Positions 28,730 through 38,119 are shown, numbered from the stretch's first letter. The stretch: DNA of 64,000 bases from Streptomyces sp. KL109B (GCF_030766935.1 NZ_JASERL010000003.1:496001-560000); one strand, 5' to 3'. The notes: a model not told the origin generated them from the sequence alone. Numbers and translations: made by a program.

Positions 28730-30516
28730 AGGGGTGGCTCCATCCGTGCGACCGCGCGCAGGGCCTTGGGTGTGAAGCGGGACATGAGGTGGGCGCCGCG
28801 GGCCTCCGGGGTGACCGGGACGACCGCCTTGTCGTGCACGACGGCGGTCAGGATCGCGTCGGCGACCTTCTCCGGCGGGTAGTTGCGCAGGCCGTACAGG
28901 CGCGAGGACTTCTTCTGGAGGCGCTTCTCCTCCTCGGCGTCGGCCCCGGCGAAGCGGGCCGTCGCCGTGATGTTCGTGTTCACGAGGCCGGGGCAGATCG
29001 CGGAGACCCCGATGCCCTGCCCGGACAGCTCGGCGCGCAGGCACTCGCTGAGCATCAGGACGGCGGCCTTGGAGGTCGAGTACGCGGGGAGCGCCTTCGA
29101 GGGCTGGTACGCCGCCGCGGACGCGGTGTTCACGATGTGCCCGCCCTGACCGCGCTCGGCCATCTGCTTGCCGAAGAGGCGGCAGCCGTGGATGACGCCC
29201 CACAGGTTGACGTCGAGGACCTTCTTCCAGTCCTCCGGGGTGGTGTCGAAGAACGAGCCGGACAGGCCGATCCCCGCGTTGTTCACCAGGACGTCGACCA
29301 CGCCGTACTCGTCCGCGACCTTCGCGGCGAGCTTCTCCATGGCCTGCTCGTCGGTGACGTCGACGGTCTCGCCCCAGGCCTCCGGGGCGCCGATGAGCCG
29401 GGCCAGCTCGGCGGTCCGCGCGGCGCTCTCGGCGTCCCGGTCGACGGCGATCACCCGCGCGCCGGCCTCCGCGAAGGCGAACGCGGTGGCCCGCCCGATG
29501 CCGCTGCCCGCACCGGTCACCAGGACCAGCTGGCCGCCGAACCGGTCCGCGTACTTGCCGTCGGCCGCAGGGCGCCGCGCGGGCAGATCGGGACCCTGCT
29601 CCTCGTTCGCGTCGACGAACTCGGTGATCCACGAGGTGAGTTGATCGGGGCGGGTGCGCGGGACCCAGTGCTTGGCGGGCAGTACGCGGCGGGTCAACTG
29701 CGGCGCCCACAGCTCCAGTTGGTCGTACAGCTTCGGCGAGAGGAAGGCGTCACCGAGGGGCGTGATGAGCTGCACGGGCGCGTGCGCGTACGCGTCCTCG
29801 CGCGGGCGGCGCAGTCGCGCCCTCACGTTGTCCCGGTACAGCCAGGCGCCGTGCGCGGCGTCCGAGGGCAGCGACTTCGTGGGGTAGTCGCCCGCCGGGA
29901 CGCGCTCGACGCGCTCCAGGATCTTCGGCCAGCGCTTGCCGAGCGGGCCGCGCCAGGCGAGCTCGGGCAGCACCGGCGTGTGCAGCATGTACACGTACCA
30001 GGACTTGGCGCCCTGGCCGAGGAGCTGGCCCACCTTCGCCGGTGTGGGCCGCTTCACGCGCTGCTTGATCCAGTGCCCGAAGTGGTCGAGGGACGGGCCC
30101 GACATCGACGTGAAGGACGCGATGCGGCCCTGGGTGCGCGCGGTCGTGGTGAACTCCCACGACTGCACCGAACCCCAGTCGTGCCCCACCAGGTGCACCG
30201 GCCGGTCCGGGCTCACGGCGTCCACGACCGCCAGGAAGTCGTCCGTCAGCTTCTCCAGGGTGAAGCCGCCGCGCAGCGGCTTCGGCGCGGTGGACCGGCC
30301 GTGCCCCCGGACGTCGTAGAGCACCACGTGGAAGCGGTCCGCGAGGCCCGCGGCGACCTCGGACCACACCTCCTTGGAGTCCGGGTAGCCGTGCACGAGG
30401 ACCACCGTCGGCCGCTCCGGCCCACCGGGTTCGCCCAGCTCGACGACGCACAGCTCGACGCCGCCCGTGTGCACCGAGCGCTCGCGCGCGCCATGGATCT
30501 TCATCAGGTCCGTCAT
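28726..30516 (-). CDS. EphD-like fused alpha/beta hydrolase and short-chain dehydrogenase
   Basis: 596 residues. The N-terminal alpha/beta-hydrolase (1-300) has VHGYPDSKEVW (oxyanion), nucleophile Asp in GHDWGSV and a late catalytic His in AKHWVPRT, the epoxide-hydrolase layout. The C-terminal SDR domain has TGAGSGIGRA (about residue 332), NNAGIG and catalytic YSTSK (about 479). The same fusion is found in mycobacterial EphD, which modifies oxygenated mycolic acids; Streptomyces has no mycolates, so the substrate differs. The start overlaps the upstream M24 stop (TGATG) and the stop overlaps the next gene. Confidence 0.88.
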   Translation of the reverse strand: MTDLMKIHGARERSVHTGGVELCVVELGEPGGPERPTVVLVHGYPDSKEVWSEVAAGLADRFHVVLYDVRGHGRSTAPKPLRGGFTLEKLTDDFLAVVDAVSPDRPVHLVGHDWGSVQSWEFTTTARTQGRIASFTSMSGPSLDHFGHWIKQRVKRPTPAKVGQLLGQGAKSWYVYMLHTPVLPELAWRGPLGKRWPKILERVERVPAGDYPTKSLPSDAAHGAWLYRDNVRARLRRPREDAYAHAPVQLITPLGDAFLSPKLYDQLELWAPQLTRRVLPAKHWVPRTRPDQLTSWITEFVDANEEQGPDLPARRPAADGKYADRFGGQLVLVTGAGSGIGRATAFAFAEAGARVIAVDRDAESAARTAELARLIGAPEAWGETVDVTDEQAMEKLAAKVADEYGVVDVLVNNAGIGLSGSFFDTTPEDWKKVLDVNLWGVIHGCRLFGKQMAERGQGGHIVNTASAAAYQPSKALPAYSTSKAAVLMLSECLRAELSGQGIGVSAICPGLVNTNITATARFAGADAEEEKRLQKKSSRLYGLRNYPPEKVADAILTAVVHDKAVVPVTPEARGAHLMSRFTPKALRAVARMEPPL

Positions 30517-31358
30517 CAGATGCCCTCCGCCCAGCGCCGCACGTGCGGCAGATCGTCGTCCAGCCAAAAGGCGCTCTCCTGCGGGTCCTTGGAGTCCGTG
30601 ACCACGAGCAGCTCCTCGAACTTGGCGCCCGTGCCCCGGAATCCGAGGTGCGGTTCGACCGCCCACAGGCCCGGCGTCGGTGGGTGGTCGGAGAACTTGT
30701 ACGGGGACCACAGCGGTGACCAGCCGTCCCGGTGCCCGTGCAGCGCGTCGCTCGCCAGGCCCTTCAGGGACTGGGTGCCGAAGCCGAACAGCGTGGGGTT
30801 GATCCGCCGCTCCTTGACCCGGTCGACCTTGTGCGCGATGACGCCGAAGGGGTACGCGCGATGCCGGTTCGCATAGCCCTGGCGGACCATCAGCCGCTCG
30901 ACGTCCTCGTAGATCTCGCGCAGCGAGCGGCGCTCGCGCACCTCGCGCAGGATCAGCTCGCGGTGCGCCTCGAGGTCCGAAAGCAGCTTGTCGTGCACGG
31001 GATTGAGGCCGAGGCAGCCCGAGTAGCCGATGTCCGCGGTGTAGCCCTGGTGGACCGGAGCCATGTCGAGGATGAAGGGCATCCCCGCCTCCAGCTTCCG
31101 GTTCGTCGGGAAGAACTGCAGCGGTACGCGGAAGTTGACGAACGCCGTGCGGTCCCCGAACCAGGCGAAGGGCAGATGGAACCAGTCCCGCACCCCGCGC
31201 TCGCGCAGCCACTCCCGCTGCATCCGCGCCGCCTCGCGCTCGGTCACCCCGGGCTTGAGCTGCCCGGCGACCGCTTCCGCGCAGGCGTACGCGAGCTTCT
31301 GCACTTCTCTGAACCCCCGCAGCTCCGCCGAGAGTTCACGCACCACTGCTGAGGTCAT
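30516..31358 (-). CDS. M24-family metallopeptidase (Xaa-Pro aminopeptidase-like)
   Basis: 280 residues. The five metal ligands of the pita-bread fold are visible: D and D in DMAPVHQGYTADIGYS, H in AYPFGVIAHKV, E in WAVEPHLG and E in AKFEELLVV. There is no N-terminal creatinase domain, so it resembles a compact M24 enzyme. It is first in a three-gene operon with EphD-like and metal-hydrolase genes, joined by stop-start overlap. A role in peptide cleavage is not obvious in this context; an altered amidohydrolase function is possible. An inverted repeat lies 36 bp upstream. Confidence 0.83.
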   Translation of the reverse strand: MTSAVVRELSAELRGFREVQKLAYACAEAVAGQLKPGVTEREAARMQREWLRERGVRDWFHLPFAWFGDRTAFVNFRVPLQFFPTNRKLEAGMPFILDMAPVHQGYTADIGYSGCLGLNPVHDKLLSDLEAHRELILREVRERRSLREIYEDVERLMVRQGYANRHRAYPFGVIAHKVDRVKERRINPTLFGFGTQSLKGLASDALHGHRDGWSPLWSPYKFSDHPPTPGLWAVEPHLGFRGTGAKFEELLVVTDSKDPQESAFWLDDDLPHVRRWAEGI

Positions 31359-31393
31359 GCCACCGTCCGCCCGTCGCCGTACGCGTTCGTAAC

Positions 31394-31415
31394 TTGACAC
31401 TGATGAATGTGACAA
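31394..31415. promoter_or_regulatory. Candidate operator of the M24-EphD operon
   Basis: TTGACAC (31394-31400), eight bases, then GTGACAA (31409-31415) form an imperfect palindrome with 6 of 7 positions symmetric. It sits 36 bp upstream of the operon's first start, where a TetR-type repressor would act. The regulator is not in the window. Confidence 0.5.
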
Positions 31416-31548
31416 TGCCTGGCGGCGGCGTCAAGGGGTGTGCACGGACTGTGTGGGCTACTCAGGGAGGACCCCTAGGGACCCGTAATACTCAGGTCTT
31501 ATACGAGGTCGACCCCACGGTCTGACGAATTGGTGTGGCCTGCGCCAC

Positions 31549-31554
31549 TACGGT
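31549..31554 (+). promoter_or_regulatory. Candidate -10 for leaderless ABC operon transcript
   Basis: TACGGT (TANNNT) ends exactly 6 nt before the GTG at 31561, and no ribosome-binding site is visible. This is the same geometry as at 21475, 54150 and 59309. Confidence 0.5.
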
Positions 31555-31560
31555 CGAACC

Positions 31561-32583
31561 GTGACTGTGATCGCGACCGAAAGCCTGAGCAAGCGGTTCC
31601 CGAGGGTGACCGCGCTTGACCGGCTGACCATGGACATCGGGCCCGGGGTGACCGGACTCGTCGGGGCCAATGGAGCCGGCAAGTCCACCATGATCAAGAT
31701 TCTTCTTGGTCTGTCCCCCGCGTCGGAGGGCCGTGCCGAAGTGCTCGGGCTCGACGTCGCGACGAAGGGCGGTGAGATCCGGGAGCGCGTGGGCTACATG
31801 CCCGAGCACGACTGCCTGCCGCCCGACGTCTCGGCCACCGAGCTCGTCGTCCACATGGCGCGCATGTCGGGCCTGCCGCCCACCGCCGCCCGCGAGCGCA
31901 CCGCGGACACGCTGCGGCACGTGGGCCTGTACGAGGAGCGCTACCGCCCCATCGGCGGCTACTCGACGGGCATGAAGCAGCGCGTGAAGCTGGCCCAAGC
32001 GCTCGTCCACGACCCGCAGTTGGTGTTCCTTGACGAGCCGACGAACGGCCTGGACCCGGTCGGCCGCGACGACATGCTCGGCCTGATCCGCCGCGTGCAC
32101 ACCGACTTCGGCATCTCCGTCCTCGTCACCTCGCACCTGCTCGGCGAACTGGAGCGCACCTGCGACCACGTCGTCATCATCGACGGCGGCAAGCTGCTGC
32201 GCTCCAGCTCCACCACGGACTTCACACAGGCCACGGCGACGCTCGCGATCGAGGTCACCGACAGCGACGAACACCCGGACGGCACCAAGGCGCTCCGCGA
32301 GGCCTTCGCACAGCGGGGCATCGAAACCAGCACCGGCGGCGAACTGCCCGGCGCGGGACACACGGTCCTCATCACGGCGCAGGGCGAGGAGACGTACGAC
32401 GTCGTGCGCGACGTCGTCGCGGACCTCGGCCTCGGCCTGGTCCGGATGGAACAGCGCAGGCACCAGATCGCGGAGGTCTTCCGCCCCGAGGCCGAGGCCC
32501 AGCAGGAGCAGGAGTCCGAGCGCGCCGCCGCCTGGGCGGCCACCGCCGCGGCGCAGCAGCAGACAGGAGGCGCGGCGCGATGA
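31561..32583 (+). CDS. ABC transporter ATP-binding protein
   Basis: 340 residues. Walker A is GANGAGKST, the signature is GYSTGMKQRVK (variant of LSGGQ typical of ABC-2 exporters), Walker B is LVFLDEPTNGLD and the H-loop is TSH. After about residue 220 a C-terminal domain of unknown function ends in a Glu/Gln/Ala-rich tail. It is the first of four genes (ATPase, permease, ATPase, permease) forming two ABC-2-type half pairs. The next gene overlaps by 4 bp. The substrate is unknown; export of a drug, lipid or polymer is typical. Confidence 0.9.
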   Translation: MTVIATESLSKRFPRVTALDRLTMDIGPGVTGLVGANGAGKSTMIKILLGLSPASEGRAEVLGLDVATKGGEIRERVGYMPEHDCLPPDVSATELVVHMARMSGLPPTAARERTADTLRHVGLYEERYRPIGGYSTGMKQRVKLAQALVHDPQLVFLDEPTNGLDPVGRDDMLGLIRRVHTDFGISVLVTSHLLGELERTCDHVVIIDGGKLLRSSSTTDFTQATATLAIEVTDSDEHPDGTKALREAFAQRGIETSTGGELPGAGHTVLITAQGEETYDVVRDVVADLGLGLVRMEQRRHQIAEVFRPEAEAQQEQESERAAAWAATAAAQQQTGGAAR

Positions 32584-33482
32584 CCACCGAGCCCATGCCC
32601 ACCGACCGTGCGTCCACCCAGATCCACAACATCGGCTACCGCCACTACGACGGCCCGCGCCTGGGCCGTGCGTACGCCCGCCGCTCGCTCTTCTCGCAGA
32701 GCCTGCGCGGGGCCTACGGACTCGGCCGCTCGGCCAAGTCCAAGGTGCTGCCGATGCTGCTCTTCATCGTCATGTGCGTCCCGGCGCTGATCATGGTCGC
32801 GGTGGCCGTCGCCACGAAGGCGAACGACCTGCCCGTCGACTACACGCGCTACGCGGTCATCCTCCAGGCGGTGATCGGCCTCTACGTGGCGTCCGCCGCG
32901 CCGAACGCGGTCTCCCTGGACCTGCGCTTCAAGACGATCCCGCTCTACTTCTCCCGCCCCATCGAGCGGGTCGACTACGTAGTCGCGAAGTTCGCCGCCA
33001 TGACGTCGGCCCTGTTCATCCTCACGGCCGCGCCGCTGATCGTGCTCTACGTAGGCTCTCTGCTCGCCAAGCTGGACTTCGCGGAGCAGACCAAGGGATT
33101 CGCCCAGGGACTGGTATCCGTGGCGCTGCTGTCGCTGCTCTTCGCCGGGATCGGCCTCGTCGTCTCCGCCGTCACGCCGCGCCGCGGCTTCGGCATCGCC
33201 GCCGTCATCGCCGTACTGACCATCTCCTACGGCGCCGTGTCCACGGTCCAGGCGATCGCCGACGCGCAGGACAACGGCGGGGCGGTGACCTGGCTGGGGC
33301 TCTTCTCACCGATCACGCTCATCGACGGCGTGCAGACCGCCTTCCTCGGGGCGAGCTCGTCCTTCCCCGGGATGCACGGCCCCTCGGCCGGCCAGGGCCT
33401 CGTCTACCTGCTCGTCGTCCTCGGGCTCATCGCCGGCTCCTACGGGCTGCTGATGCGCCGCTACCGGAAGGTCGGACTGTGA
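32580..33482 (+). CDS. ABC-2-type transporter permease
   Basis: 300 residues with about six membrane helices (first near 60-80, LPMLLFIVMCVPALIMVAVAV). It contains AVSLDLRFKTIPLYFSRPIERVDYVVAK, the polar motif found in NatB/YhaP-like permeases. The N-terminal 45 residues (IHNIGYRHYDGPRLGRAYARRSL) are cytoplasmic. ATGA overlap with the upstream ATPase and GTGA overlap with the next ATPase show tight coupling. It probably pairs with one of the two ATPases. Confidence 0.87.
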   Translation: MTTEPMPTDRASTQIHNIGYRHYDGPRLGRAYARRSLFSQSLRGAYGLGRSAKSKVLPMLLFIVMCVPALIMVAVAVATKANDLPVDYTRYAVILQAVIGLYVASAAPNAVSLDLRFKTIPLYFSRPIERVDYVVAKFAAMTSALFILTAAPLIVLYVGSLLAKLDFAEQTKGFAQGLVSVALLSLLFAGIGLVVSAVTPRRGFGIAAVIAVLTISYGAVSTVQAIADAQDNGGAVTWLGLFSPITLIDGVQTAFLGASSSFPGMHGPSAGQGLVYLLVVLGLIAGSYGLLMRRYRKVGL

Positions 33483-34390
33483 CTGCCATCGAAATCGACC
33501 ACGTCTCGCGCTGGTTCGGCAACGTCGTCGCGGTCAACGACGTCACCATGAACATCGGCCCCGGCGTCACCGGCCTCCTCGGCCCGAACGGCGCGGGGAA
33601 GTCCACGCTCATCAACATGATGGGCGGCTTCCTCGCCCCCTCGAACGGCTCGGTGACCCTCGACGGCCAGCCGATCTGGCGCAACGAACAGATCTACCGG
33701 CACATCGGCATCGTCCCCGAGCGCGAGGGCATGTACGACTTCCTCACGGGCCGCGAATTCGTCGTCGCCAACGCCGAGTTGCACGGCCTCGGCAAGAAGG
33801 CCGCCCAAGAGGCCCTCGCCACGGTCGAGATGGAGTACGCGCAGGACCGCAAGATCTCGACGTACTCCAAGGGCATGCGGCAGCGCGTGAAGATGGCCTC
33901 CGCGCTCGTGCACACCCCGTCGGTGCTGCTGCTCGACGAGCCGTTCAACGGCATGGACCCGCGCCAGCGCATGCAGCTCATGGACCTGCTGCGACGCATG
34001 GGGGACGACGGCCGCACCGTCCTGTTCTCCTCGCACATCCTCGAAGAGGTCGAGCAACTCGCCTCCCACATCGAGGTGATCGTCGCGGGCCGGCACGCGG
34101 CCAGTGGTGACTTCCGCAAGATCCGCCGCCTGATGACCGACCGCCCGCACCGCTATCTGATCCGCTCCAGCGACGACCGCGCCCTGGCCGCCGTACTGAT
34201 CGCGGACCCGTCGACGGCGGGCATCGAAGTCGACCTCAAGGAGGGCGCGTTGCACATCCAGGCGGTCGACTTCGGCCGCTTCACGACGCTGCTTCCGAAG
34301 GTGGCGCAGGCGCACGGCATCCGGCTGCTCACGGTCTCGCCGTCCGACGAGTCCCTCGAGTCCGTCTTCTCGTATCTGGTCGCGGCGTAG
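33479..34390 (+). CDS. ABC transporter ATP-binding protein
   Basis: 303 residues. Walker A is GPNGAGKST, signature TYSKGMRQRVK, Walker B LLLDEPFNGMD, H-loop SSHILEEVEQL. It is a paralogue of the first ATPase of the operon, with a similar C-terminal extension ending SDESLESVFSYLVAA. GTG 33479 overlaps the permease stop by 4 bp. It presumably energises the permease that follows. NatA-like subclass; the substrate is unknown. Confidence 0.9.
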   Translation: MTAIEIDHVSRWFGNVVAVNDVTMNIGPGVTGLLGPNGAGKSTLINMMGGFLAPSNGSVTLDGQPIWRNEQIYRHIGIVPEREGMYDFLTGREFVVANAELHGLGKKAAQEALATVEMEYAQDRKISTYSKGMRQRVKMASALVHTPSVLLLDEPFNGMDPRQRMQLMDLLRRMGDDGRTVLFSSHILEEVEQLASHIEVIVAGRHAASGDFRKIRRLMTDRPHRYLIRSSDDRALAAVLIADPSTAGIEVDLKEGALHIQAVDFGRFTTLLPKVAQAHGIRLLTVSPSDESLESVFSYLVAA

Positions 34391-34399
34391 GAGGCCCTG

Positions 34400-35119
34400 A
34401 TGTACGACCCCACTGTCGCCCGACTCACCTACCGGGCCCTGCTCGGCAGGCGCCGGGCCCTCATCCTCTTCGCGCTTCCGGTCCTCCTGGTCGTGATCTC
34501 CGCGCTCGTGCGCGGGCTCACGGGAGCCGACGACCAGACCGCGTCCGACCTGCTCGGCGGGTTCGCGCTCGCCACGATGGTGCCGCTGATCGGTGTCATC
34601 GCGGGCACCGGAGCGATCGGCCCGGAGATCGACGACGGCTCCGTCGTCTACCTCCTTTCCAAGCCGATCAAGCGGCCCACGATCATCTTCACCAAGCTCA
34701 TCGTGGCCATCGGTGTGACCATGGTGTTCTCCGCCGTCCCGACGCTGATCGCGGGCTTCATCCTGAACGGGAACGGGCAGCAGATCGCCGTCGCGTACAC
34801 GATCGCCGCCCTCGTGGCCTCCATCGCGTACGCCGCGATCTTCCTGCTGCTCGGTACGGTCACCCGGCACGCGGTCGTCTTCGGCCTCGTCTACGCCCTC
34901 GTATGGGAGGCCCTCTTCGGCTCCCTGGTCTCCGGGGCGCGCACCCTCAGCGTGCAGCAGTGGTCGCTCGCGGTCGCCCAGAAGGTGGCCGGCGGCGACC
35001 TGGTCACCTCGGACGTGGGGCTGCCGCTCGCGACCGTGTTCCTCGTGGTCGTGACGGTGCTGGCGACCTGGTACGCGGGGCAGAAGCTGCGCACGCTGAA
35101 GCTGGCCGGGGAGGAGTAG
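34400..35119 (+). CDS. ABC-2-type transporter permease
   Basis: 239 residues, about six membrane helices, with IGPEIDDGSVVYLLSKPIKRPTIIFTKL, the conserved cytoplasmic loop of ABC-2 permeases. AGGAGG precedes the ATG, 9 bp after the ATPase stop. It completes the four-gene ABC operon, which ends in the strong terminator at 35181. Confidence 0.87.
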   Translation: MYDPTVARLTYRALLGRRRALILFALPVLLVVISALVRGLTGADDQTASDLLGGFALATMVPLIGVIAGTGAIGPEIDDGSVVYLLSKPIKRPTIIFTKLIVAIGVTMVFSAVPTLIAGFILNGNGQQIAVAYTIAALVASIAYAAIFLLLGTVTRHAVVFGLVYALVWEALFGSLVSGARTLSVQQWSLAVAQKVAGGDLVTSDVGLPLATVFLVVVTVLATWYAGQKLRTLKLAGEE

Positions 35120-35180
35120 AGGAGTAGGAGTGGGCGACCCGGCCGCTGCTTTCGCCGGGTTTGTTCTTGATGCCGATTTC

Positions 35181-35212
35181 ACCCTCCCACCCGGACACTG
35201 GTGGGAGGGTGC
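35181..35212 (+). terminator. Terminator of the ABC operon
   Basis: CACCCTCCCACC (35181-35192) and GGTGGGAGGGTG (35201-35212) form a perfect 12-bp stem with an 8-nt loop, 62 bp after the last stop. Confidence 0.87.
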
Positions 35213-35255
35213 GCCGTTCCACAGGCCGCCCCGACGCAGACCCGGAGGGCCCGCG

Positions 35256-35516
35256 ATGACATTCGAACCGAACCGTGAGGGGGACCGGCCCGGTCAGGGC
35301 GAGGACAGCGAGCACCGCGTGGACGCTTGGGACGACGTGGTCCTGGACGCCGACTTCATACGTGCCGCCGAGACGAGCGAGCCGTCGGCGCGGGCCCGGA
35401 TGCTCGCCGAGCGGTGGCGGAAGGACGGTCCCGAGCCGCAGCCGTGGCGTTCGGACGAGCCTCCCGCGGGGTGGTTCTTCAGCAAGGCGCGGCGCCGCAG
35501 GTGGCGCCGCCGGTGA
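35256..35516 (+). CDS. Small hypothetical protein
   Basis: 86 residues, hydrophilic. An acidic N-terminal half (DRPGQGEDSEHRVDAWDDVVLDADFIRAAETSEPSARARMLAERW) is followed by WFFSKARRRRWRRR, a strongly basic C-terminus. ATG 35256 is chosen because GGAGG lies 7 nt upstream and because longer frames would run through the terminator hairpin. The WDDVVLDADFIRAAE segment looks conserved in style but I do not name a family. Confidence 0.65.
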   Translation: MTFEPNREGDRPGQGEDSEHRVDAWDDVVLDADFIRAAETSEPSARARMLAERWRKDGPEPQPWRSDEPPAGWFFSKARRRRWRRR

Positions 35517-35954
35517 GCGTCGGCGATTAATTCGGTGGCGTGCAACTTCGCGGCGCGGCACAGTAGTTGTGTCAGCACACCGACCGTGGCGTCGGCGTCC
35601 AAGGACCGGGAGAGGAGCCCGGCGATGTCCATCAGTGGTACGTCGAGCTCCCGGCAGGGCGGCCCGAGGCAGGCTCCGGAGTAGTCACTGCACTCCGTCG
35701 AGCCCCGCCTGGGGCGTTGCCCGGGGCGGCCGCTTCGAGCGCGTGTCCTTCTTCCGTGACACGCGGGCCGCCCACCCTTTGCATCGGGCCCGGTCCCCAG
35801 CCGTAGCGGGGCCGGGCCTCGATGCTGCGCAACGCACGTGAAATCAAGCCCCGGCGGCGGGTGGGCATTCTCAAGCCCCGCCGGCGATTGAGGCGCGGGG
35901 TCCGGGGCGGAGCCCCGAGACATGGGGACGGCCGACCGCCACACGACCCGGACC
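35517..35954. other. 438-bp structured intergenic region with inverted repeats
   Basis: Lies between convergent genes. It contains an outer stem 35724-35731/35766-35773 around an inner stem GCGTGTC/GACACGC (35741-35747/35758-35764), a further GC hairpin at about 35786-35817, and a copy of a Streptomyces-type GC-rich intergenic palindrome (about 35843-35928, AAGCCCCGCCGGCGATTGAG followed by a GGGGCGGAGCCCC arm). No protein frame is convincing. Confidence 0.6.
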
Positions 35955-36779
35955 TCAGCCGAGCATCCGCTCCAGCACCACGGCGATCCCATCGTCCTCG
36001 TTCGACGACGTCACCTCACTGGCCACGGCCTTGAGCTCGTCGTGCGCATTGGACATCGCCACCCCGTGCGAGGCCCACCCGAACATCGGGATGTCGTTCG
36101 GCATATCGCCGAAGGCGATCGTGTCGGCGGCCTTCGCCCCGAGCCGCCGCGCCGCCAGCGAGAGCCCCGTCGCCTTGGAGAGCCCGAGCGGCAGCAGCTC
36201 CACGATGCCCTCGCCCGCCATCGTGACGCCCACGAGCCCGCCCGCGGCGGTCCGCGCGACCTCCGCCAGCTGGTCGTCGGTCAGCCCGGGATGCTGGACG
36301 TACACCTTGTTCAGCGGCTCGGCCCACAGCTCCGCGAGCTCCGTGAACGGAACGACGGGGAGCGGCCCCTCCTGCACCTGGTAGCCGGGCCCGACGATGA
36401 CCTCGCCCTCGATGCCGTCGCGGCTCGCGGCCAGCGCCAGCGGCCCCACCTCGGCCTCGATCTTGGCGAGCGCGATGCCCGCCAGCTGCCGGTCGAGCGT
36501 CACGGAGGTCAGCAGCCGGTGCTCCCCCGCGTGGTACACCTGCGCGCCCTGGCCGCACACCGCGAGCCCCTCGTAGCCGAGGTCGTCGAGGATGTGGCGG
36601 GTCCAGGGCACCGCCCTGCCGGTCACGATGATGTGCGCGGCGCCCGCCGCGGTGGCCGCGGTGAGCGCCTCACGCGTGCGCTCGGAGACCGTGTCGTCGG
36701 AGCGCAGCAACGTTCCGTCGAGGTCGGTCGCCACGAGCTTGTACGGAAAGGCAGGGGCGAGGGGAGCGGGATGGCTCAC
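35955..36779 (-). CDS. HAD-superfamily Cof-type phosphatase
   Basis: 274 residues. Motifs: VATDLDGTLLRSDD (I), IIVTGRAVPW (II), LSKATGLSLAARR (III Lys) and FGDMPNDIPMFGWA (IV). It is the second Cof-type phosphatase in the window and resembles the one at 24426-25316 throughout, suggesting an old duplication. GTG start, with GGAG 11 nt upstream. serS lies 68 bp upstream on the same strand, so co-transcription is possible. Confidence 0.88.
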   Translation of the reverse strand: MSHPAPLAPAFPYKLVATDLDGTLLRSDDTVSERTREALTAATAAGAAHIIVTGRAVPWTRHILDDLGYEGLAVCGQGAQVYHAGEHRLLTSVTLDRQLAGIALAKIEAEVGPLALAASRDGIEGEVIVGPGYQVQEGPLPVVPFTELAELWAEPLNKVYVQHPGLTDDQLAEVARTAAGGLVGVTMAGEGIVELLPLGLSKATGLSLAARRLGAKAADTIAFGDMPNDIPMFGWASHGVAMSNAHDELKAVASEVTSSNEDDGIAVVLERMLG

Positions 36780-36847
36780 TTGGCGTTCGGCTCCAGGCTG
36801 GTCAGCTGTTCAGGCCGCGCGGGCCCGACGGGCCGCTCAACCTGCGA

Positions 36848-38119
36848 TTACTTGGGGTCCAGGGTGGTGCGTCCCCCAAGGTACGGCCGCAGCATCTCCG
36901 GAACCCGCACCGAGCCGTCGGCCTGCTGGTGATTCTCCAGGATCGCCACGATCGTGCGCGGGACGGCGCACAGCGTGCCGTTCAGCGTCGCCAGCGGCTG
37001 CACCTTCTTGCCTTCGCGCATCCGGATGGACAGCCGGCGCGCCTGGAACCCGTCGCAGTTCGAGGCCGAGGTCAGCTCGCGGTACTTGCCCTGGGTCGGG
37101 ATCCACGCCTCGCAGTCGAATTTGCGCGAGGCCGAGGAGCCGAGGTCACCGGTCGCGACGTCGATCACCTGGAACGGCAGCTCCAGGCCGGTCAGCCACT
37201 GCTTCTCCCACTCCAGGAGCCGCTTGTGCTCGTTCTCCGCGTCCGCCGGGTCGACGTACGAGAACATCTCGACCTTGTCGAACTGGTGCACGCGGAAGAT
37301 GCCGCGGGTGTCCTTGCCGTACGTACCGGCCTCGCGGCGGAAGCACGGCGAGAAGCCGGCGTAGCGCAGCGGCAGCTGGTCCGCGTCGACGATCTCGTCC
37401 ATGTGGTACGCGGCGAGCGGGACCTCGGAGGTGCCGACCAGGTAGTAGTCGTCCTTCTCCAGGTGGTACACGTTCTCCGCGGCCTGGCCGAGGAAGCCGG
37501 TGCCCTCCATGGCGCGCGGGCGCACCAGGGCCGGGGTCAGCATCGGCGTGAAGCCGGCCTCGGTGGCCTGCGCGATCGCCGCGTTGACGAGCGCGAGCTC
37601 CAGGAGCGCGCCGACCCCCGTCAGGTAGTAGAAGCGCGAGCCGGAGACCTTCGCGCCGCGCTCGACGTCGATGGCGCCGAGCGCCTCGCCGAGCTCCAGG
37701 TGGTCCTTGGGCTCGAAGCCCTCGGCGCCGAAGTCGCGGATCGTGCCGTGCGTCTCCAGGACGACGAAGTCCTCCTCGCCGCCGGTCGGGACGTCGGAGT
37801 GCACGATGTTGCCCAGCTGCATGGCCAGGCGCTGCGTCTCCTCCTCGGCCTCGCGCTGCTCAGCCTCGGCGGCCTTCACCGCGGTGGAGAGCTCGCCCGC
37901 CTTCTTGAGCAGCTCCTGCTTCTCCTCGGGCGAGGCTTTGGGGATCAGCTTGCCGAGCGACTTCTGCTCGGAGCGGAGTTCGTCGAAGCGGAGCCCGGAC
38001 GACCTGCGCCGCTCATCGGCGGACAGGACGGAGTCGACGAGCGCGACGTCCTCTCCACGGGCGCGCTGGGAGGCGCGAACACGGTCGGGGTCCTCACGGA
38101 GCAGGCGAAGGTCAATCAC
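36848..38119 (-). CDS. serS: Seryl-tRNA synthetase
   Basis: 423 residues, full length. The N-terminal coiled-coil arm that grips tRNA-Ser is at about 25-110 ([21 protein letters not shown] and following). The class II core has motif 2 [28 protein letters not shown] and motif 3 [20 protein letters not shown]. It charges tRNA-Ser (and tRNA-Sec where present). The GTG start has GAGGG just before it. The divergent side is the DnaA-box-rich gap. Confidence 0.97.
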   Translation of the reverse strand: MIDLRLLREDPDRVRASQRARGEDVALVDSVLSADERRRSSGLRFDELRSEQKSLGKLIPKASPEEKQELLKKAGELSTAVKAAEAEQREAEEETQRLAMQLGNIVHSDVPTGGEEDFVVLETHGTIRDFGAEGFEPKDHLELGEALGAIDVERGAKVSGSRFYYLTGVGALLELALVNAAIAQATEAGFTPMLTPALVRPRAMEGTGFLGQAAENVYHLEKDDYYLVGTSEVPLAAYHMDEIVDADQLPLRYAGFSPCFRREAGTYGKDTRGIFRVHQFDKVEMFSYVDPADAENEHKRLLEWEKQWLTGLELPFQVIDVATGDLGSSASRKFDCEAWIPTQGKYRELTSASNCDGFQARRLSIRMREGKKVQPLATLNGTLCAVPRTIVAILENHQQADGSVRVPEMLRPYLGGRTTLDPK

